64,000 bases of DNA from Dolomedes plantarius (lineage: Eukaryota; Arthropoda; Arachnida; Araneae; Dolomedidae), in contig OU015491.1 of assembly GCA_907164885.2 (NCBI GenBank), positions 114,713,580 through 114,777,579 of the forward strand. The letters are read 5' to 3'. The position numbers were made by a program, and so were the translations under genes. Positions 12,245-24,911 of the stretch are shown here, piece after piece. Positions within the stretch are counted from its first letter, which is position 1. Each line of letters begins with the position of its first letter. The notes under the pieces were generated by a model. It did no database searches and was not told where the DNA came from. It was given only the letters and a program-made list of their open reading frames with translations.

Positions 12245-12317
12245 GCTTGCGCGGGAATTTGAACCGGGGACCTCTGGCTCCGCCGTCCGATGCGATAACC
12301 ATTCAGCCAAGGAGTCC
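12245..12317 (-). repeat. tRNA-like SINE head (degenerate)
   Basis: On the minus strand this reads GGACTCCTTGGCTGAATGGT and later CCGGTTCAAATTCCC. The first part fits a Pol III A box (TGGCTGAATGG) and the second a B box (GGTTCAAATTCC), 73 bases overall, as in a tRNA. The acceptor and anticodon stems do not pair properly, so I call it a tRNA-derived SINE head, not a functional tRNA. The AT-rich body and the dispersed repeat above lie downstream on the same strand. Confidence 0.6.
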
Positions 12318-12386
12318 ATTGAGAGAAAGGTCTTCTGGAGGGGGCATAACGCTTTTTCGTTACGTGATGATTCATTCCAGTTCACT

Positions 12387-12661
12387 CTACTGTAAGCCGC
12401 ATAAAAGAACTTCGTTCCAAAAATTACAGTTTGTCATCGGTTCAGCATTGACGATAGACATTTCAGTGAAATGAAAAAATGCTTCATATAACTGTAGTGA
12501 TATTTGTTTTGTTGACAACCGCTCCAACCTAAAATCCAGGTTTTGCCATAAATACTCCGGATTGCTGTAGTATTGATGGAGGCAATCAAATTCTGCATGA
12601 GCATCGATAAACCAGAAGGGTAAAACAGCACCGTTGAACATTTCTTATCAAGTACACTCAA
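12387..12661 (-). other. Two overlapping open minus-strand frames, function unknown
   Basis: Two frames are open through the same stretch: 84 residues (12641-12387, starting MFNGAVLPFWFIDAHAEFD) and 75 residues (12661-12434, starting MSVLDKKCSTVLFYPSG). Both have balanced protein-like composition, unlike the Lys/Asn/Ile-rich frames of the surrounding AT-rich DNA. I recognise no domain and cannot choose a frame. It could be a host exon, an unknown TE fragment or chance. Confidence 0.2.
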
Positions 12662-14358
12662 TTACCATCTATCGGTCTCAGAGGACTTCCAGATATTTTC
12701 TCCTGTTTTGCGCTGTCTTCCTTCCATCTCTTCGCGACATCAATAAGAACGTCTTTAGAATATGCCAAAAAATCTCAAATATTCTATACAGAATAGGCAC
12801 TCATATAGTGTTTTATTGTATCTTAGTCTGGAAAGCAGAATCAATTAAAGGATACAATATTGTGTATCTGTGTAAAATAAGATATTGCCCAATCCATACA
12901 ACTCCTTAGATTTAATCTTATTTCTCCCTTGACAATGCCTCTTCTCACTGTAGATGGGCTTCAAGCTTCACTGAAGATATTCTACATTCAAAAATATCCG
13001 ATAGAGATCGATTACCTTTTTGATAATATAAACATACTCTTTCGTGGTTTCTATACACATTCCTAAATTCAGAGAGTCATAAATTGCTCCTGGGTTTTAA
13101 AATTAAAATAATACACACTGTACTTCAAGCAAAGCTAACTATGCAAGTGAATTGTCATTAATTAGCTTTTTATATTTTTTTATAAATCGTAGGTTAATAA
13201 TCCTATTTATTCAAAACTACAATAATCACACCTGATTATTATCACTTGTTCGCTAAGAAAGAAAAAGCAATTTCATTCTCCTGAGTAACAGAGAATGTGG
13301 GATGGAACATGGGTAATACAAAACTTTCTCTTCATAAACCATCTTAATTCTTATTTATAGGCTTCACGATGTTATAAAGTATAATGATTTTCAAATGTTT
13401 CCAAATTGCATAAGGATTATTTTAATCGGAGGATTCATGCACCACTTTCAATTTTACTCGCTAAATCATCTCTAATATTAAACTAACTGATAAGTGGGAC
13501 TAGTGAAGAATAATCATGAAAACTACTCTAAACTTTTATGGGTACCATTTTCATCCGAAAGCTATATTTGTATTTAAACGACAACGAAAGGGCATAAAAT
13601 CCACACCATGAAAGGCTGAAGGAAAATCTCAATGCCTACGTCAAAAGAATTCTTCTGGGAAAAATAACTTTCTTCCACGTTGAAAATGTTTGAAACATTC
13701 TGCTTTTGATACCCTTGAAAAAATAAAAACGTCAAAAATACTCTTTCTCAAATATAAATGGACCTGTTTGACAGAGCAGATTGTGATTTATCGCTGCCTC
13801 GATATTATACGATAGGGAGCAACAAAGGAATAAATAGATTCATTTAAATAACATGAAACGTATGCTTTCGAACCATTCGAATACAAAACCTCTTTTCTGC
13901 GTCATTTCCGGTTGCCTCATTGTTCCAGTCATATTCATAGGTTCTTTCGAAAACTCTTTTTCGGTGGGAGTGCTAAATTTAAATGGAATAATTTTGGAAA
14001 GAGGAATGTTATGGACTGGAACATGGATTAAAAGTTAATTTTCCGACAGTTAATTTTCAAGAAAATGAGATTTTTTTTATCATCCTTATTTGTTCTTAAA
14101 ACACGCGAACGATATGGTTGTCGTTCAAAAGAACATGCAAAAGCATGTATTGTTTAACATAATATTTTTAAAATAGTAGAATCATATGCGTTTGAAAGTG
14201 CTTATAGTTTAATTCTTTCGTGGCTAGATGTAGCCCCGTTCAATGTCATTGCTATGTATTTAGAATTTTCATAGTTTGGTATTCATAAAATGGCAACTCC
14301 TAATAATGTTTGTTTTTTTTAGAATTAAGTTTGGAATGAAATAAGATGGCTTTCGACT
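12662..14358. other. AT-rich intergenic DNA, no gene seen
   Basis: Short frames at 12634-12909 (+) and 13853-14038 (+) show no recognisable motif or repeat structure. I see no element ends. Confidence 0.5.
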
Positions 14359-14520
14359 TGTTCACATAGAATCCTTCAGCGTCAGCGTTACTCGTATTTA
14401 AAAATATATTTAACCAATTACAAATCTCCAAACGATTAGCCACGAAATTGTTAAGGCGTATGATTGGTTTAGAATATGTAAATACGTGTAATGCTGACGC
14501 TGACGGATTCTATGTGAACA
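14359..14520. mobile_element. Hairpin MITE, 162 bp
   Basis: The left arm begins TGTTCACATAGAATCCTTCA and the right arm ends TGACGGATTCTATGTGAACA. The arms are inverted repeats of about 45 bp with a few mismatches (through the CGTCAGCG and CGTATTTA parts) around an AT-rich centre. No coding capacity. The flanks do not give a clear target duplication, so the superfamily is not assigned. Confidence 0.78.
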
Positions 14521-16142
14521 GACCCTTTGTGTTTTAGCTTCGTGCTAATAATATCGTTGCGATGCTGTTCGGATAGTTTGAACCTTCTATATGTGTGTGG
14601 AAATAAAATATCTTTTTTTTTGTCGTTACGTATTTGATGATTATTTAGAGCCGTTGTTTATGAATTTCCCTCAAGATTAATAGGAATATAAGAACATTGG
14701 CTTCAGACACCTATTATCCCAAAATCTACTCAAGGATAATGGAATAATTGAATAAAGACTTATGTACGAAACAATTAACCATATGTACTTTTTATCACCT
14801 CAACATCATTCTATTATACGTAGGCTAACACTCAAATAGGTAATTATATTAAAACATTTTTTTTTCTAAAATATTGAGACAGTCTCAAAATATAAATTGT
14901 ATATTTATCTTTTTATAGATTGATTTAAAGTTCAATAACGGCATACAAAAACAGTTTAATCCTCAACAGTCTTCAAATTTACCAATAGGACATTAAAAAC
15001 ACATGTCTATTTAATTTGCGACTGTAAGATTTCATAAAATCTCAAACTTTTATTTGTCATAAATGTATAAACTGTTTATCCAAATGTTAAATGTTCACAC
15101 TGCTCAGGTACTAATTTACCATACAACGAGTAAAGGCAAGGCTTAGAATTTGGAAAGATTTTTGACATCTCATATGTAATGTCATGAGTTTAAAATGATA
15201 TCGATCTTCTCCTACCACTTCTGTTTCTTTTTTCACTTTTATGTCCCACATGTTAGTTCAAAGCGATCATTTTTTTTTTCATTTTCTTTCCTACTTAATC
15301 ACTTATTACTGGGACTAAATAAGGATTTTAGTTATATATGGCTATACCTGTGCTTAAATTTCTCTAGGGAGGACTACTTTGTTACCGGTCCTCCCCTATT
15401 AAAGAGCATGATATACGGACTCATGGATCTGGTTTAGCGCCGCTAAGCCAGGAGGGATTAGAAAGAACAACACAACACAACTGAATGATCATAATAAAGT
15501 TTTTAATATCTCAGTTTTAATAAAAAAATATTTATTTACAATTTCTTTAGAGGAAAACTCTTCCCAATTAGTCCAAATGCTTCTCGTTAAAATTTTTTCA
15601 ATAGACAGCTGAATTTTAAGCTATTTATGTAACAAATATTGTGCTATTTGTTACTCTAAGCAAACCTTACTTAAAAGTTACGGACAATCTACCTTAAAAA
15701 ATAAGGATTGTACAAAAAAAGGCGTAAGAAATTATGTAATGAAAGACAAAAAGGCATACTAATTTCATCTATGACTGGCAGTATAGATGAATGATACACT
15801 GATATACAGATCAGAATATACGAAGTCTGCTCTCCAGTCATGATGGTCGATGATGCAACTTGTGAATATTAATTTTTAAAGTTGTTAATCTTTTCATGTT
15901 CTGTATTTGTAAAGAGAATGGTACCACAGAAAACACGCGACACTCGCCTATTTTGATAATATCCATAAACGGGTCTACCAGCTATTAAAACCTGCGATAA
16001 CGTAGCGTTCTGAATATTTTTTTTAGAATTGTGTCCAAGCAAAATATCGTGCATTTCAAAGATACTTGATTTTAACTAAAATCTCTAAATCCATGACTTA
16101 TAAGTCAAAATTGAAATATTTGTAATGCAGGAAACAATTATA
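14521..16142. other. Intergenic DNA with possible SINE tail
   Basis: There is no recognisable gene. At 15365-15471 a GC-richer segment holds an inverted repeat (GGGAGGAC at 15368-15375, GTCCTCCC at 15388-15395) and ends in AACAACACAACACAAC, which resembles a short-interspersed-element tail. No A or B box was found, so this is not called as a SINE. Confidence 0.4.
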
Positions 16143-17552
16143 CACTGCTGGCCACTGTAAATGCAACACCCTGAAGGAAACATGCAAATAACATGAAATT
16201 TACAACATGCATTAGCGGAGGTGAGATATGCAAATGATTAGAATTTCAGCGCAGACGCACATCACGCGCGCCTGTGCGGCCACTTCAAAGCGCTATTTAA
16301 GGCTTAGAGATTTCGACGATTTCAAGTTCGGCAATTGTGTTTTTCTTGTGGTTTTTTCAAAAAAAACGATCAATTATGCCTCGTCGAAAACAGAGATCAT
16401 CTTTTGATCAAGTATCCGAGTTCGACAGAGGAAGGATAGTGGCCTACCGAGATTGTGGATTATCTTTCAGAGAAATCGGTAGTCGTGTTGGAAGAAACCA
16501 AACAACTGTAATGCGGATATGTCATCGTTGGATGCAGGAGGGTACGACGGACCGGCGTGTTCAATCGCACCCACCTCAGCGCACCACTTCACGTGATGAC
16601 AGGCAAAGTGTGCGCATGGCAGTGACTGATAGCTCAGTCACATCACGAACCATAGCACAGCACATGCAGTCTGTAACGCATCATCCAGTGTCTGCGCGTA
16701 CCATTCGACGCCGTTTACAGCAGAGTGGTCTATCCGCAAGACGTCCATTGCTTTGTCTACCCTTGACGCAGAACCACAGATGTCTCCGCCGCCAATGGTG
16801 CGATGACAGAAGGATGTGGACGGCAGAATGGAATGAAATTGTCTTTACTGACGAGTCACGCTTCTGTCTGCAACACCACGATGGTCACATTCGAGTCAGG
16901 CGACACCGTGAAGAAAGGATGCTGAACAGCTGCGTTATGCACCGCCACACTGGTCCTGCATCGGGTATTATGGTATGGGTCGGTATTGGATATCACTCTC
17001 ACACACATCTAGTACGCATTGTCGGTACTTTAAACAGCCAGCGCTACATCTCCGAGGTGTTGGAGCCAGTTTTCCTTCCTTACCTTCAGGGCTAGCCCAC
17101 AGCCATATTTGAACAGGATAATGCGCGACCACACGTGGCACGCATTGTCCAACGATTCTTCGTCAATCACCAGATTGAATTGCTTCCCTGGCTGCATCGC
17201 TCTCCGGATCTTTCGCCGATAGAAAACATGTGGTCCATGGCTGCTCTACGATTGACTCAGATTCCATCCCCAGCTGCCACAGCAGATCAACTTTGGCAAC
17301 GTGTGGAAGCTGCTTGGTCTGATGTACCCGAAGAACTCATCCAAAGTCTCTTTGAATCAATGCCGAGGCGTGTGGCAGCGGTGATCTCCAACAATGGCGG
17401 CTACTCTGGCTGCTGATTTTGGCAGGAACCACACTTCACGGAAGTCTATAAATTTAATCATTTGATACTTGGTCAACATGTTATCTACAAAATAAATTTT
17501 GTTCTGATATCTCTTGTATTTCTTGGTGTTGCAATTTGGGTGGCCAGCAGTG
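16143..17552 (+). mobile_element. Tc1-family transposon, copy 2 (1410 bp, near intact)
   Basis: The ends are CACTGCTGGCCACTGTAAAT and, on the right, GGGTGGCCAGCAGTG, with TA on both sides (16141-16142 and 17553-17554). It is the same length as copy 1 and very similar, in the opposite orientation. One transposase frame with a single in-frame stop fills most of it. Confidence 0.96.
16376..17416 (+). pseudogene. Tc1 transposase (DD34E), one in-frame UAG stop
   Basis: The frame opens MPRRKQRSSFDQVSEF and ends NNGGYSGC, 1041 bp, identical in length to copy 1. The HTH region spans about residues 10-110. Catalytic residues are visible as FTDESRF, QDNARPH and SPDLSPIENMW. The only break is TAG at 17093-17095 (codon 240), where copy 1 has TTG (Leu). 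The segment just after it reads PTAIFEQDNARPH, so the catalytic residues lie on both sides of the stop. Apart from that codon the copy could encode a full transposase; some substitutions differ from copy 1 (for example MVWVGIGYHSHTH against MVLGGIGYHSRTP). Confidence 0.94.
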
Positions 17553-17554
17553 TA

Positions 17555-18643
<1,089 letters not shown>

Positions 18644-19119
18644 AATAAAATATCGTTCGAAATATAAATTTTAGAAATGGTGCCCAAATGCATTTTCGGT
18701 ACATTAAGAAATATATTTAAAATTATTAAGAGAAAAAATAAATATTTTTCTAAAAAGCGTCAAAAAATTCGTTTTGAAGAAAATATATGAGACATTTTTC
18801 TACTTTAGCAAACGATTTCAAAGTATATATATTCGAAAAAAAGTATTCTTCCTCGAATATAAATGGAAATATTTATTACCGCGGATCGTGATGTATTGCG
18901 CATTCAATATATATTGGTAGTTGGCTGGGGAGAATAAATTGGTGTGTTAAAGCGCGAAGGAAGTTTGAAGCCTAATATTGAGATGAAACGGTTTGGGGAG
19001 ATTCTTTTTAACAGTTATGTATGCAGTTTAATCAGCACAAAATATGCAGGTTATCTAGATTTTTTTAAAAATAATTACCATAATAAGAACTTTTTGTGTG
19101 TGTCTATCGGGTATATATA
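18644..19119. other. Intergenic DNA, no gene seen
   Basis: AT-rich, no element ends other than the TA immediately left of 19120. Confidence 0.55.
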
Positions 19120-20340
19120 CAGGTGGTTATGAAAATAATGGTAAAATTTAGAAATAATAGAAAATTCTATATTAATATGTCATAGGACCATCTATGTCAA
19201 GTAATACCAAGGGAATTCGGCTAAGAATAGAATTTTACAAGTAGTTAAGGAAATATTATACCATAATTTTGGGATAAATCTGGACTATTTCTGTAGAGAT
19301 GCCGATGGTGGATATCGATTCCTGACATTCTTCTCTAAAACATATTTAAAAAGTTGATGGTATTGAGGTCTGGGGACTGTACGGGCCAGATAATGCTTGA
19401 CTTAGGCTTTATGTTTCTGAAACCACGACTTGACACAAGTAGTTGTATGGATAGGAGAGTAATTATCTTGGTAAACGCCATCCCCTCAAATGAACAATAT
19501 CTCAAAGGAACACCATAGGAAGGACCTTATTGGATAAAAGTTCGAATATAGTCTTTTTCAGCCAATATCCCTTTTAGGGTTACAATAGGGTCTTCAAAAA
19601 AGATGAAGAAACGTGAGATGGCTTCTCAAACCCTGACATCAACTTCACACTTGGCTGTTCGGATGAAACAATTGGGATCTTCAGATGCATGCACGTCCTG
19701 TTTTGGAGAACAGTGTGAAACATCATCTGTCGTCTGTCAAAGTGGCATTCTTTCACGTATCACGAGACCAGGTTTTGTGCTGTGTCACCACTGTAGATGA
19801 TGTTTTGCATTGGCATGTTTTACAAGTAGCTTGGGCACTGCTACTCTGGCAAAAATATTTTGTTTGTGAAGTTTTCTCTTAAGTGCAATGATTGATAATG
19901 GAGGCTGCATATGTAGATTGGGCCTCTAAATCATTTTGGCTGCAGTTGTTCCCTTTTCGGTCTCACAATTCACTTCAATACTCGTCGGTCTCTTTCAGTC
20001 AGCTTTCCCTTTCGTCCTCTAGTGTATTTCACAGATGATGTTTTTGCGTTCACTCCAGACGTATGCCGTCATGACTCTCGATATCATAGCTCAAGATAAA
20101 CGCAATGTCGTTTCGCGTGTTGATAAAAATTTTACTTTTAAGAGACAAAACGATGGCATACAGTGTGTCAGTCTTGATAAATATTATGACGAGTTTGCAT
20201 CTGAGCTTCAAATGAATTGCAAGTGTTTTGTAGATTTTCGTTGCAGGCATCGAAGCACAAGTGACGTTAAATGTTGCACTCTACTGAGGTCACTACACCA
20301 AAAGTTACCAAAAAATCATCATAGAGTGATAAATAGATAG
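19120..20340 (-). mobile_element. Second Tc1 family, copy A (5'-truncated)
   Basis: The left end, CAGGTGGTTATGAAAATAATGG, follows a TA and matches the termini of copy B at 23486-24843. The body is a decayed transposase on the minus strand, and 19900-20110 is clearly similar to 23850-23980 of copy B in reverse complement. I could not find the opposite terminal repeat near 20340-20700, so the 5' end seems lost; the right limit is approximate. Confidence 0.75.
19300..20105 (-). pseudogene. Tc1-like transposase relic, copy A
   Basis: On the minus strand a YQDNYSPIHTT motif (about 19440-19475) supplies the second catalytic Asp, and WPVQSPDLNTIN (about 19353-19388) matches the WP.QSPDLN.IEHLW block of Tc1 transposases. 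The catalytic Glu is replaced by Asn and a stop follows. A DNA stretch reading PYCNPKRDI near 19570 matches the same block in copy B. Many stops and frameshifts make it clearly dead. Confidence 0.75.
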
Positions 20341-21405
20341 ATGATTAAAAGTGTATGAGATCAGGATGTTGGAATCTCATCATAGGCCATACATAATAAT
20401 TTGCAGAGATACTTGGATATGAGAAAGCTATTGGCGTGATGGGTGTAACGTTTCCTAGCTACTATCAAAAATCATGAAGGAGTAAACCCTCAAGTTCGCA
20501 GTATAATTTGGAGCATTTTCAAGGAAATATGAATGAATTTTTGCATCCTTCGTATCAGCTAATGAAACACGGATACATTACTGCTACTGAGAAAGGGAAG
20601 AACAGGCAATACCTTGGATTGAAGCTACAGCAAAGAAAACAAAACTTGTTCACTCAACAGAAATAGACTCAACATAGATATCGCAAAACTTAAAAATTAC
20701 CCCAACCCTCGGTCAGTTACAGTTTAAGTAATCAGTTGTAAATCCACCACTTTGCGATTGGTTGGAAGCTGACGTGCAGTTCCTCTATTATACTGAAACA
20801 CACTAAGTATATGAACAAACACTTTCTAAAGAATAATTTGAAGAATGTATATATTTTTTCTTATTTTATAACAGCCATGATACTGTCAATCCGGGATCCG
20901 TATCTGTAATAAATACTTCCTACAGGTTCATAAAAGTTGAATAGGGGATTTTTCTCCCCAACAGCAGAATGGAATGCACGCTAGGCCTGTGAGTTTGTAA
21001 AATCACTTACAGGAATAAAATTGATTTGATCTACCCGAAACTCCGAGGGCTTTTGTCAAAAATATTTTACCATCTTGAAATTGAATTCCTGCCTTTGAAT
21101 TCCATTTGAATATTTTCGAGATATATATTATTGCATTCCTCTCTCCGTAGAATGTAAAATAAAACTATTAAATGCATTGTAAATGCATTGTAAATATTCT
21201 AATATAATTCTTAATTTCATGTGCAACGTTCCTTTTCATGTATAAGTAAACTAAATATTATCAATATATGACGGTGTTTAGGCTATCGATTTTCTCAGTT
21301 CTTTAAGAGAAGCTCAATATTCGTTGCAAATGTAGTCCCTTTTTATTGTTCAATACTAAACTAAGCTTTTGCTGAAAAAAATAAAAAAGATCTAAGGAAA
21401 TTATA
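20341..21405. other. Intergenic DNA, no gene seen
   Basis: No motif-bearing frame. The left part may hold the diverged 5' end of Tc1 copy A, which I could not delimit. Confidence 0.5.
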
Positions 21406-21409
21406 TTAA

Positions 21410-22127
21410 GGGGATGGTGGACTTTCAAATTACCAAAAATCGAGCAAAAATTGGAATTTTTTTGGGGGGTGTATTAATATTTTAAAAACATGTAAATATT
21501 GGAATGAAATGCATTTAAAATGTGTAGTGAAAAGAAAAATGAAAAATTGGTGGCTTTAGAGTAGTAAGTATTAAAGGTAGATAAAAAATTATCTTTTAAA
21601 TGACTTTTTCTCAAAATGAGAAATTTCCAGATTTGCAAGTCTTTAAAATGCTCCTCGCGTCATAATTTTTGACGAAATTTACTGAAATTTATAATAAAGA
21701 TTCCTGTAATACATCAAAATAAAGTTATGTATCCATTTTAGGATTCGAGGTCATTTAGGTTATAAAAGTTTAACTTTAGTGTAGAAAAGTACAAAAATTT
21801 CGCGAAAATTCAGAGTACAAGCATAAAAATATTTTCTAAAAATTAACTATTCAACGAAAGTACAAAAAAATACATAACTTTGTTCAGAAAGTATTTATAA
21901 GCAATATAAATGCAAAATTAAGGGGAAAAGTTTAAAATTGAGTCGCAAGGAGCATTTTAAAGAAGGGTAATTTAATTTAAATTTTTTAATTATAAAATAT
22001 TTTTTTAAAATATTTATAAAATTTTATGAGGTGTTTAATATTATTATACTTTAATGAATATATATACAAAATTTTATATCTCTGTGGTAAAAATTTCAAA
22101 AATCGTTTTGAAAGGTCCACCATCCCC
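21410..22127. mobile_element. MITE flanked by TTAA, 718 bp
   Basis: The left end is GGGGATGGTGGACTTTCAAA and the reverse complement of the right end is GGGGATGGTGGACCTTTCAA. Both ends are flanked by TTAA (21406-21409 and 22128-22131), which fits a piggyBac-type target duplication. A second inverted pair lies inside: TCTTTAAAATGCTCCT at about 21640 and its complement at about 21948-21965. There is no coding capacity. The piggyBac link rests on TTAA alone. Confidence 0.82.
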
Positions 22128-22131
22128 TTAA

Positions 22132-22582
22132 ACTGTATAATAATATGTGTTAGAGGCTATTTAACCACAAATACTAAGAGGAAAATGGTAAAATTGCCAT
22201 GAACTTTTATTTTAAATGTCAATTTCAAGACTGTTTACAAACGGAAATCCCTAAACTTAAAATTGAAAAATAAGTTAAAAATTTAGGAAAAAGGATATCT
22301 AAAAGGAAATGGCGACTTTTGGATTATTCCCAAAACGGAACTGCAGTGGACAAATTTACTTTTGCCTTTACTCTTCCTAAAGGAATTTCAAAACAATTTC
22401 TTCTCGTATATCTCTTTTCAGTTCGAGTTGCAAAATGTTATGCAAGAAATTCTTGCTTCAAATTTTTAAACTAAAATACAATTCATTATAACATTGTTGT
22501 GTCTTTTTTTCTTGAAAAGTTGCATTATAAAATTTATCTTACTTAAACTCGTCATTTTATTTTATGAATAATTTATTACTTA
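22132..22582. other. Intergenic DNA, no gene seen
   Basis: AT-rich sequence without recognisable features up to the CA microsatellite. Confidence 0.55.
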
Positions 22583-22586
22583 CACA

Positions 22587-22676
<90 letters not shown>
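22583..22676. repeat. (CA)n(TA)n compound microsatellite
   Basis: CA repeats to about 22638, then TA repeats to 22676. Confidence 0.97.
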
Positions 22677-22679
<3 letters not shown>

Positions 22680-23485
22680 CATTGGATAATGCTATGGATA
22701 TTATGTATGAAAGACATAAGGAAATTCATTTATACTAGAAAGTTCATTCTGTATGAAAAAAAGAGGAGGATTTGTACGCATGTTTCTTTTACCCTTTCAG
22801 TCTCATTATCAGAATCAGTTTCTGGTAAATAGTCAATTTTAAACAGGTGGCTGCTTGAACTTTCATGAAAATAATAGTGCGTAATGCGTCTCTTTTCCGT
22901 CAACGCCTTCATAAAATAATTATAAGTATTAATTTCGATATGGTTTTTAAGAGGCTATATGTTCCTGTACTACATCTTTTGTTTATCCTTCTAGTTAATA
23001 CGCTTATTTTGGTTCGTTTCCATTCCCCCAATAAATAAAACATGTCGACATAAATACAATTTTACAAGTAAGAGGTGTGGGTGGTATTGAAAAGGTTGTC
23101 TAGGGCTATCTTCTCTAATCCAGTACGAACTGGAATATCTGACCACTGAAGCTGAAACCAATATCAATAACTATCCAACCGACTCTGTTGCTTACTACTC
23201 CTAGGAACTTGCATTCACCATCACAGCACACTTTCCTGTAGGAAACAGAATATTCCCATTGCCACTTATTAAAATGGTAAACGCCAAATCTGTATTCCAT
23301 CTCATTGGAGACATTATTTAAGGAATCTCAGAAGGCAAATTTTAACTTTTTTTTTTGTGTAGCTATATTTATCTCTTGTAAGACCTCAGTTGTCAGTTCT
23401 TGTGACATAAAAAACGTTGTTTCATTGAGTCTAATTCTTAATCAATTTTTTTAACCACGTGTTTGCATACTGACACAAATATATA
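22677..23485. other. Intergenic DNA, no gene seen
   Basis: Two short minus-strand frames (22730-22912 and 23115-23300) have no recognisable motif. Confidence 0.5.
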
Positions 23486-24840
23486 CAGGTGATTATGAAA
23501 ATAATGGAAATATCTATTAATATTAGTGATGTTTATGAATGTACTTCGTATTCCTTAAAAAAGTCTGGCCACCGGTATTTTTTATATAATATTGCGTATG
23601 TATTATTCTACAGTAATTATCATGGTTCCCCGCTGCTTATTTTCTGAAAGCCTGCACTTGAGGGCGTGGCCCAGGTAGTGTAGTTAGACCATTCTTCCTG
23701 TGTGTCCTGTGTAAGCTAAGGGCATCGTGATTTTCGGGACAACAGCGTAAAATTTGAAACCTTGCAGACCTTGCAAAAAAAGCAAATTGTTGGAGCGCAT
23801 TTAAATTGGAGTATCTTCTACTGCAACCCCCAGGCTAATGGGTATTTTTTTAGCTATGGTATCGAAAGTCATGATAGCATACAAAGTGCACAGAAAAACA
23901 TCTTTTCCGAAGCAGAATAGTGGACGAAAAGGAGATCTGAGGGAAAGAGACGGACGAGGTATTGAAGCGAATTGTGACATGAAGAAAGAAAACAACTAGC
24001 AATCAAAATGACGGAAGAGCTCAATCGGCATCTGCATGTTCCGGTATCCACCATTAGAGGTAGAAGGGGGCTTCACAAACAAAGGATTACGTAAGAGTAG
24101 CTATTCCCAAGTCACTTGTAATATATGCCAATACAGAATATCGTCCACAATGTGCCTCGAGCGCAAATCCTGGTAGAGTAATATGTCGAAAAACGGTATG
24201 CGTTCCGACGAATCATTGTTCACATTGTTCCCCGCAACAGGACGTGAGTATGTCTGAAGAACACCTACACAAGCGTAAGATTATGGCTCTCTCATCTCAA
24301 CTGACAATCATGAAGGTAGATCTATCAGGGTCTGGGATGGCATCTCATGGTTTTGTTTAGGCCCTATTGTAACCCTAAGAGGGAGATTAAATGGGATGGA
24401 CTATGTCAAAAGTTTAGCTCACTAGTGCATCGTATGGTGCAAACATTGTTTCTTGCAAGAGAGGGCGTTCTCCAGGATGGTAATCCCACTATACATACAG
24501 CTAAATCTATAAAGTATTGGTTTGAAGAGCACGAAAAAGAAGTCCAATATCTTATCTTGCCCTGTACAACCCCCCCGACAATATATCATCCAACCACTGT
24601 GATCTGAATAAGCGGATAGAGCCAGGAATCGAAATGGCTCTATCCACCACAGCATCTCTACAGGAACTTTCATAATTTTTCCCCGAAGAATGGTATAATA
24701 TATTCTTAACCACTGTTCATGAGTTGTATAATCCAACTCCAAGGGGAATCACGTGGTATTACATAAGAAAGGTGATCCTTCTCCGTATTAATAAAGGTTT
24801 TCATGATCTTTCTTAGTGTTTCCATTATTTTAATAACCAC

Positions 24841-24843
<3 letters not shown>
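23486..24843 (+). mobile_element. Second Tc1 family, copy B (1358 bp)
   Basis: The termini are CAGGTGATTATGAAAATAATGG and, on the right, CCATTATTTTAATAACCACCTG, perfect partners apart from two bases. TA lies on each side (23484-23485 and 24844-24845). The interior is a decayed transposase on the plus strand, homologous to copy A. Confidence 0.88.
23865..24640 (+). pseudogene. Tc1-like transposase relic, copy B
   Basis: Pieces in several frames align with Tc1 transposases: SDESLFTLFPATGREYV (about 24207-24255) carries the first Asp, RVWDGISWFCLGPIVTL (about 24330-24375) the VWG-I-F block, and LQDGNPTIHTAKSIKYWFEE (about 24470-24530) the second Asp and the HTA motif. The WP.QSPDLN.IE block is decayed at about 24558-24600, where PP replaces SP and Gln stands at the Glu position. 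Stops and frameshifts are frequent. Confidence 0.75.

Positions 24844-24905
<62 letters not shown>
24844..24905. repeat. (TA)n microsatellite
   Basis: A TA tract beginning with the target dinucleotide of Tc1 copy B. Confidence 0.96.

Positions 24906-24911
<6 letters not shown>

Noticed and set aside
12245..12317. Functional tRNA gene
   Set aside because: Acceptor and anticodon stems do not pair; the A and B boxes fit a SINE head better.
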